A stretch of 12,311 nt of DNA. Origin: an uncultured Planctomycetota bacterium. GTDB lineage: Bacteria; Planctomycetota; UBA1135; UBA2386. Position 1 is the first letter of the stretch, and the number at the start of each line of letters is the position of its first letter. The notes under the pieces are model-generated. The model was not told the DNA's origin and did no database searches. It saw nothing but the letters and a program-made list of their open reading frames with translations. The translations under genes and the position numbers were made by a program. Below are positions 6,246 through 12,311 of the stretch, piece by piece. The DNA is taken from the NCBI GenBank assembly GCA_903925435.1, contig CAIYFF010000030.1, positions 1 to 12,311 of the forward strand, in the 5' to 3' direction.

Positions 6246-6713
6246 ATGTTCACCGGCGCATCGGACCACGGCTTGGATGACAAGGGGCGGCTCACGCTCC
6301 CCTCGCGCATCCTCGAGTCCATTGCGCAGAAGGACTGGCGGTTCTTCCTGACGGTGAGCATGGACAAGTGCCTTCTGCTGCACGACGTGCGCAGCTGGCA
6401 GGCGTTGGTGGACCGGATTGGTGCAGGCGTTCATGGCAGCGCCGCCCACCGCAACCTCGCCCGGCGGTTCCTCGGCAGCGCCGAGGAAGTCACGCCCGAC
6501 GCAGCGCGCCGCATCCGCATTCCGGAGCCTCTTCTCGACTACGCCGGCCTCGCGCCGAGCCAGCCCGTTCGGCTGCTCGGCATGGGCAACGTGTGCGAGA
6601 TCTGGGCTCCTTCCGCCCTCGGTGGGGTGCTGAACGCGCCCACTCCGGAGGAGGAGCAGCTCTTTAGCAGTTTGATCGATCCCAGGACCCCGTCTGCGCC
6701 CACCGTGGCGTGA
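6246..6713 (+). CDS. mraZ: MraZ, dcw operon transcriptional regulator
   Basis: MraZ is an AbrB/SpoVT-fold DNA-binding protein that represses the dcw operon in the bacteria studied. I chose the ATG at 6246 because MFTGASDHGLDDKGR matches the usual MraZ opening (MFxG...LDxKGR); an in-frame ATG at 6237 would add MTH. From 6246 the protein is 155 residues, normal for the family. The first DxKGR half-motif is intact (D11-R15, followed by LTLPSRI). The second, at 85-89, reads DAARR instead of DxxGR, followed by the usual IRIPEPLLDYAGL, so its glycine is lost. The C-terminus has RLLGMGNVCEIW, another MraZ feature. It is the first gene of the operon, with a candidate operator array directly upstream. 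Its stop codon overlaps a GTG start in GTGA (6710-6713). Confidence 0.93.
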   Translation: MFTGASDHGLDDKGRLTLPSRILESIAQKDWRFFLTVSMDKCLLLHDVRSWQALVDRIGAGVHGSAAHRNLARRFLGSAEEVTPDAARRIRIPEPLLDYAGLAPSQPVRLLGMGNVCEIWAPSALGGVLNAPTPEEEQLFSSLIDPRTPSAPTVA

Positions 6714-6928
6714 CGCAAGTCACTGCAATGGACGTAATGCAAGCTCAGGCGCGGGAGGCGCAGGGGCTTCGTTGCGGCGGTGGCCGGGCAGTCTCTGGAG
6801 TCGTGGTCGCGGGCATGCCTGCGGCCGTTGCAACGGGTGTCGCTTTGGTCAGCGGCGCCTGCGAGGGCCTTTGGTCGGGCTTCTCGACTTCTTGCCGTTG
6901 CCGGGCGGTCCCGGGGGGTGGCAAGTGA
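6710..6928 (+). CDS. Possible small gene between mraZ and rsmH, 72 codons
   Basis: The frame begins with a GTG overlapping the mraZ stop (GTGA, 6710-6713) and ends with a TGA overlapping the chosen rsmH start (GTGA, 6925-6928), so both ends show the four-base overlap typical of coupled genes. Alternative starts are the ATGs at 6728 and 6737. Codon first positions are strongly G-rich, as in real genes; third positions are somewhat less GC-rich than the neighbours. The product has a polar start (MDVMQAQAREAQG), a Gly/Ala/Val-rich hydrophobic middle (about 28-49, VSGVVVAGMPAAVATGVALV) that might span a membrane, and a Cys/Arg end. No Shine-Dalgarno and no known family. The alternative is a 211-base untranslated spacer. 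Confidence 0.4.
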   Translation: MTQVTAMDVMQAQAREAQGLRCGGGRAVSGVVVAGMPAAVATGVALVSGACEGLWSGFSTSCRCRAVPGGGK

Positions 6929-7878
6929 GTTCTGCAACGGGCGTTGGCGACGGGGCGGGCGAGGGCGGGTCTAGGCAACCGGTCCACGTTCCTGTCCTGC
7001 TGCGCGAGACCATGGAACTCCTCGACTTGTCGCCCGGTCTCGTGGTTGTTGACGGCACGGTTGGGGCGGGTGGGCACGCAAGGGCAATCGCGCGCGCCAT
7101 CCGACCCGGCGGGCACCTGATCGGTTTAGACCGCGATTCCGAGATCCTGGCCTGCGCGAGAGCGGCCTTGGCAGAGGCTGCCGAGGACGCCCCCGAGCAG
7201 GTCAGGGTTTCGCTTCATCACGTTCCGTTCTCGCGCGTTCAGGATGCGCTCCACGCAGAAGGTCAGGCTGCGTGTGACAGGCTCCTGCTCGACATCGGTG
7301 TCAGTTCCCTGCAGCTCGACTCGGCGGTGAGAGGATTCTCGTTCATGGCGGATGGTCCGCTCGACATGCGCATGGACCCCACGGGTCCCGTCGATGCGGC
7401 ATCGTGGCTCGCCGAGGTCGATGAAGTCGAGCTCGCGCGCGTGCTGTTCGAATACGGCGACGAGCGCTACAGCCGCCGCATCGCGCGCGCGGTCGTCGAG
7501 CAGCGGAAGCGCACCGCGATCGTCCGCACCGGGCAACTCGTAGACCTCATCTACCGCGCGATGCCGGGCCATGCTCGCTCGGGGCGCATCCACCCCGCGA
7601 CGCGTTCGTTCCAGGCGATCCGCATGGCCGTCAACGACGAGCTGGGCGAACTGCAGCGCGCGCTCGAAGCCGCCGTCTCGTGCGTCCGCCCCGGCGGTCG
7701 CATCTGCGTGATCTCGTTCCACTCCGCCGAGGACCGCATCGTGAAGTGGTTCCTGCGTGAGCACTGCGAGGTCGTGACCAAGAAGCCCATCGTCGCGAGC
7801 GACGAGGAAGTCCGTCAGAACCCCCGTTCGCGCAGCGCCAAGCTGCGGTGCGGCATCGTCAAGGAGATCGCGGCATGA
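6925..7878 (+). CDS. rsmH: 16S rRNA m4C1402 methyltransferase RsmH
   Basis: RsmH (MraW) N4-methylates C1402 of 16S rRNA with S-adenosylmethionine. The GTG at 6925 gives 317 residues, close to the usual 310, with 24 residues before the conserved HVPVLL opening; GGGGGGTGG lies just upstream. A longer frame to ATG 6772 adds Trp/Arg/Cys-rich sequence that looks non-coding. The SAM-binding loop is DGTVGAGGHARAI (43-55), the acidic residue lies in GLDRD, and the family block is DIGVSSLQLD (123-132) with RGFSFMADGPLDMRMD after it. HPATRSFQAIRMAVNDE (223-239) and CVISFHSAEDRIVKWF complete the signature. Its stop overlaps the next start in ATGA (7875-7878). Confidence 0.96.
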   Translation: MSSATGVGDGAGEGGSRQPVHVPVLLRETMELLDLSPGLVVVDGTVGAGGHARAIARAIRPGGHLIGLDRDSEILACARAALAEAAEDAPEQVRVSLHHVPFSRVQDALHAEGQAACDRLLLDIGVSSLQLDSAVRGFSFMADGPLDMRMDPTGPVDAASWLAEVDEVELARVLFEYGDERYSRRIARAVVEQRKRTAIVRTGQLVDLIYRAMPGHARSGRIHPATRSFQAIRMAVNDELGELQRALEAAVSCVRPGGRICVISFHSAEDRIVKWFLREHCEVVTKKPIVASDEEVRQNPRSRSAKLRCGIVKEIAA

Positions 7879-8135
7879 AGTGGGTCCTGTGCGGCATCAC
7901 GTTCGCGCTTTCGGTCGTGCTGGCAGTTGGCACGGCGTCGTACCGCGCGGGCAACGCGAAGCTCCGGCTCCAGCTCGAGCGCGAGTACCGCAGCATCGAA
8001 GCGCGCATGATCGAAGTGCGCCGGCTGTCGCTGCGCACCGCCGAGCTGGCGACGCCTGAGCGGCTGTGCGATCGGCTGCGCGATGCATTGAAGGGCAGCA
8101 AGGCGCCGCAACAGGAGTCCGCGCTGTGGCAGTGA
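7875..8135 (+). CDS. ftsL: FtsL-like divisome protein, 86 aa
   Basis: Small bitopic membrane protein in the exact position of ftsL, between rsmH and ftsI. AAGGAG (7861-7866) lies eight bases before the ATG, and the start overlaps the rsmH stop (ATGA). One membrane helix is at residues 3-21 (WVLCGITFALSVVLAVGTA), followed by a charged, helical, coiled-coil-like stretch (about 28-57, LRLQLEREYRSIEARMIEVR) and a short LATPERLCDRL segment resembling the end of FtsL-type proteins. FtsL normally pairs with FtsB and FtsQ and activates the FtsW/FtsI synthase. Sequence identity in FtsL is always low, so the call rests on topology and position. At 86 residues it is short; the coiled coil is only about four heptads. 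Confidence 0.65.
   Translation: MKWVLCGITFALSVVLAVGTASYRAGNAKLRLQLEREYRSIEARMIEVRRLSLRTAELATPERLCDRLRDALKGSKAPQQESALWQ
8113..8117 (+). promoter_or_regulatory. Ribosome binding site that sets the ftsI start
   Basis: AGGAG lies eight bases before GTG 8126, but 14 before the alternative GTG at 8132 that would overlap the ftsL stop as GTGA. Spacing favours 8126. Confidence 0.6.
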
Positions 8136-10167
8136 CACACGCAGAACGCGTCCGCCTGCGCTTCGTGTTCGGCGGGCTCGCGATCGTCCCGTTGTTCCTC
8201 GGCGGCTGGTTCACCTGGATCCAGGTGCTCCAGAAGGGCGACATGAAGCGGCCCGACGGCCAGCGCGTCGCCCTGTCGGCCGAGGCTGCCGCCGTGCAGC
8301 ACCGCCGCACGGAGCGACTTCCTTCGGCGCGCGGCACGATCAAGGATCGTCACGGCTCGATCCTCGCGATGGACTGCGACGCGTTCGAAGTTCGCGCCGA
8401 GGTCTCGACGCCCAAGCGCGCCCGCCGCGACTGCGCCGCGATGCGCACGCACTTCCGCGACCTCGCGCGCTCGCTCGCCGACGCGCTGTGCCGCGACGAA
8501 GGGCTCGCCGACCGCGCCGCGGCGCGCGCCGAGCACTTCCAGCGGCTGGAGAAGCGACTCGCCGAAGCGTTCGCAATCGACAAGCTGCCGAGTGCGGGCC
8601 CGGTGCCGGAGACGTTCTTCTGGCGCAGGGAGATCCTGGTCGAGCGCGGTGTCGCCGTGTTGTCGGTGATCGAGGCGCTCGAAGAGTTCGACCGCGGCGC
8701 CGACTCCGTCCTGCTGCACATGCAGCACGACCACGCGCGCGTCTACCCAGAGCGCCAGGTGACCTACGGCCTCGTCGGCTACGTCGAGGACGAGCCGGTG
8801 CGCAATGCGGCGGGCAAGTTGCTCGGGTTCGAGGCGCGCGCGACGGCCGGTCTTGAGTCGGTGAGCTCGCTGCTGCCCGGCGCTCCAGGCGAGCGCGAAT
8901 TCCGCGTCGACGCCCAGAACAAGCGGTTCTTCACCGGCATTGGCCATGCGCCTTCGATGCCGAGCCTCGTCGAGTCGACGATCGACCTCGAACTGCAGAA
9001 GGCCGCGAGCCGCGAGCTGGAGCGGCAGGCGATGGCGGTCAGCGAGAACGACGCGCGCCGTCCGCTCTGGGGCGCCATGTTGCTCGTCGAGATCGAGACC
9101 GGAGACGTGCTCGCCGCGGCGTCGTGGCACCGCGACGTCAAGCACCCGCGCGGCGCGGCGTTCACGCCATACCAGTCGCTCTACGAGCCAGGCTCGATCG
9201 TCAAGCCGCTGCTGTTCGCCTACGCGCACGCCAACTGCAACCTGGACTGGGACCGCGCCTACGACTGCTCGTCGGCGGGCGCAGATCACCACTGCGACGT
9301 GCCCGAAGTCGGTGGCCGCCGCGTGCGCGACGACCACGCCTGTGGCGTGTTGTCGTCGCACGGCATCCTCGTCAACAGCTCCAACATCGGCGCCGTCAAG
9401 GTCGGCAGCTTGCTGACGCGCGACGACTGGGCGCGCTACCTCGAGGTCTACGGCCTTCGCCGTTCGCTCGAGCTGCCGATGCCCAACGAGCGGCAGGGCC
9501 ACGTTGCGAGCAAGGGTTGGTTGCCCGGCATCAAGGAGCCCGCGTTCAAGAAGTGGACGGGCAGCTCCTATTCGATTGGCTACGAGCATCAGGTCAACGC
9601 GCTGCAGATGGCGCGCGCATACCTGACGATGTTGAGCGGCCATCGCCGCGAGCTGCGTCTCGTTCGCGCCGTCGAGGTCGACGGCAAGCGCATCGAGCAG
9701 CCGGTTCGGCGCGGCGAGCGCGAGTTCTCCGACGACACCGTGCAGCTCGTGCGCGCAGCGCTCGGCGACGTGATGAGCGACGACGAGGGGGCCACGGGTC
9801 GCCACATGGTCGCTGCATTCCGCAAGGAAGGGACCGAGCTGGTCGGTTTGCTCGCGGGCAAGACGGGCACGGCCAAGAGCCGGACCGTCATCAAGGGCAA
9901 GGGCACTGTCGAGGTGCGCAACGCGAGTTTCGTCGGCTTCATGCCGGCGCACGCTCCGCGCTACCTCGCCGTGTGCGTTCTGCAGAGAGACGATAGTGCG
10001 CGGTTCTACGGCGGTAGCTATGCTGCCCCGCCTGCTGCTCGTCTGCTGCTGGAGGCCATGCGTCTCGAGGAGCGGCGGCGGCCGGTCCAGGGATCGCAGG
10101 TCAGTGCGACTCCTGGTGCATCAGGCCGCGGCCCTCTGGTCGCGGAGACAGGTCAGGCAGGGCGGTA

Positions 10168-10168
<1 letters not shown>
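8126..10168 (+). CDS. ftsI: Class B penicillin-binding protein, septal transpeptidase FtsI (PBP3)
   Basis: D,D-transpeptidase that cross-links peptidoglycan, membrane anchored with its catalytic domain in the periplasm; partner of FtsW. From GTG 8126 it has 680 residues, about 100 more than common FtsI. A helix lies near 13-33 (FVFGGLAIVPLFLGGWFTWI), then the class B motif RGTIKDRHGSILA (about 70-82). The pedestal region (about 90-220) carries extra charged helical sequence. The transpeptidase motifs are all intact: SIVK (357-360) in YEPGSIVKP, SSN (418-420) in VNSSNIGAVK, and KTG (579-581) in LAGKTGTAKS. Four cysteines (371, 381, 390, 406) cluster between the first two motifs. No PASTA domain. 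It overlaps ftsL by ten bases and touches murE as TAATG. The intact active site means a working, beta-lactam-type target is expected. Confidence 0.95.
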
Positions 10169-11687
<1,519 letters not shown>

Positions 11688-11703
<16 letters not shown>

Positions 11704-12311
11704 GGTCTTCTGCTGCGGGCAAGAACCTGGGTTTGCGCATGGATTCGAGCGAGTCGCAGAGTGCGCGCATGCGCAGCAACCCCGCGGCCCAGCGGAGCGG
11801 TCGGTCCACGCCCGGAACGTGGCTCACGCCGACTGCGGTGCAGAAGGCGTGCGGTGGCGAACTGCTCGTGCGCGGTCGCTCGGCGACGGGCGTCACGACG
11901 GACTCGCGCCAAGGTTGCGAAGGCAAGCTCTTCGTCGCGTTGCGCGGCGATAACCACGACGGTCACGACCACGTGGCCGCGGCGATTCAGAACGGCGCGC
12001 GCGGCGTCGTGATCGCGCGCGATCCCGCGGACGTCCCTGGCCTCGATGGCGCGAAGGGCGCATTCGTGGTCCGCGTCGCCGATGCGCGCCGCGCGTTGCT
12101 CGACCTCGCGAAGGAACACCGCCGTCGCAATCGCGCGAAGGTGATCGGCATCACCGGCTCGTGCGGCAAGACCACGACCAAGGAGTGGCTCGGCGCGGTG
12201 CTGTCCGCCGCGATGCCGACCGTGCGTTCGCCTGGCTCCTACAACAACGACGTCGGCGTGCCGTTGACGTTGTTCTCGATCCAGCCCGAAACGCGCGCAG
12301 CAGTGGTGGAG
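11688..12311 (+). CDS. murF: UDP-MurNAc-tripeptide-D-Ala-D-Ala ligase MurF, 3' end outside window
   Basis: MurF adds D-Ala-D-Ala to complete the UDP-MurNAc-pentapeptide. The first 208 codons are present. After a Ser/Arg-rich N-terminal extension of about 43 residues, conserved sequence begins at GTWLTPTAVQKACGG. Next come GVTTDSRQGCEGKLFVALRG, HDHVAAAIQNGARGVV, the ATP loop GITGSCGKTTTKEW (154-167) and SPGSYNNDVGVPLTLFSI. The second and last of these blocks distinguish MurF from MurC, D and E. The loop has Cys159 where Asn is commonest. Start uncertain: GTG 11688 has the best ribosome binding site; ATG 11739 or 11769 would remove 17 or 27 residues of the non-conserved extension. The remaining enzyme and probably mraY, murD, ftsW, murG and murC lie beyond the window. 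Confidence 0.93.

Noticed and set aside
6772..6924. rsmH start at ATG 6772
   Set aside because: It would add 51 Trp/Arg/Cys-rich residues not seen in RsmH; the GTG at 6925 gives the normal length.
7859..9952. Long minus-strand open frame (697 codons) opposite ftsL and ftsI
   Set aside because: It is antisense to a gene with intact catalytic motifs. Its product is Arg/Ala/Val/Asp-rich with no domain, typical of the mirror frame of high-GC genes.

Overview
High-GC bacterial DNA carrying the front of a division and cell-wall (dcw) operon, preceded by a stretch of envelope and hypothetical genes. The best lineage guess is Planctomycetota, probably a branch that kept septal peptidoglycan synthesis. 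The clue is the gene at 4511-5266, whose core (a 'fronting' Cys cluster with SYFAVLEFP, then FWR, LRYFCALLLLRKRVLK) matches my recollection of a hypothetical family widespread in planctomycetes. This is inference from remembered families, not a search.

Layout. (1) 1-1911 (+): 3' part of a BatD-like protein that runs without a stop into a BatE-like TPR/SH3 protein, one fused reading frame. (2) A compact hairpin at 1909-1932 contains both convergent stop codons. (3) 1930-3290 (-): a 378-residue GNAT-fold protein of unknown substrate, coupled (TGATG) to a 74-residue two-helix membrane protein. (4) 3363-4367 (+): HEAT-type lipoprotein. (5) 4511-5266 (+): the cysteine-cluster protein with a tandem-repeat acidic tail. 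(6) 5282-5866 (-): a lipoprotein, convergent with the previous gene. (7) 5867-6236: a 370-base divergent regulatory region. (8) 6246-12311 (+): mraZ, a possible 72-codon gene, rsmH, an ftsL-like gene, ftsI, murE and murF (cut off by the window end).

The dcw genes are packed so tightly that every junction overlaps (GTGA, GTGA, ATGA, a 10-base overlap, TAATG, a 16-base overlap), so they are almost certainly one translationally coupled transcript. MraZ is the operon repressor in other bacteria. RsmH methylates 16S rRNA. FtsL/FtsI form the septal transpeptidase module. MurE and MurF complete the UDP-MurNAc-pentapeptide; the DNPR motif in MurE points to meso-diaminopimelate peptidoglycan.

The most interesting non-coding signal lies upstream of mraZ. 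GTGG(T/G)GG heptamers recur exactly every 21 bases (6090, 6111, 6132, 6153), then GTGG occurs at 10-base steps (6163, 6173) and runs into a promoter with a consensus TTGACA and an extended -10. A leader hairpin (6203-6227) sits where a Shine-Dalgarno sequence would be expected. I saw no tRNA, rRNA, CRISPR array or insertion sequence.
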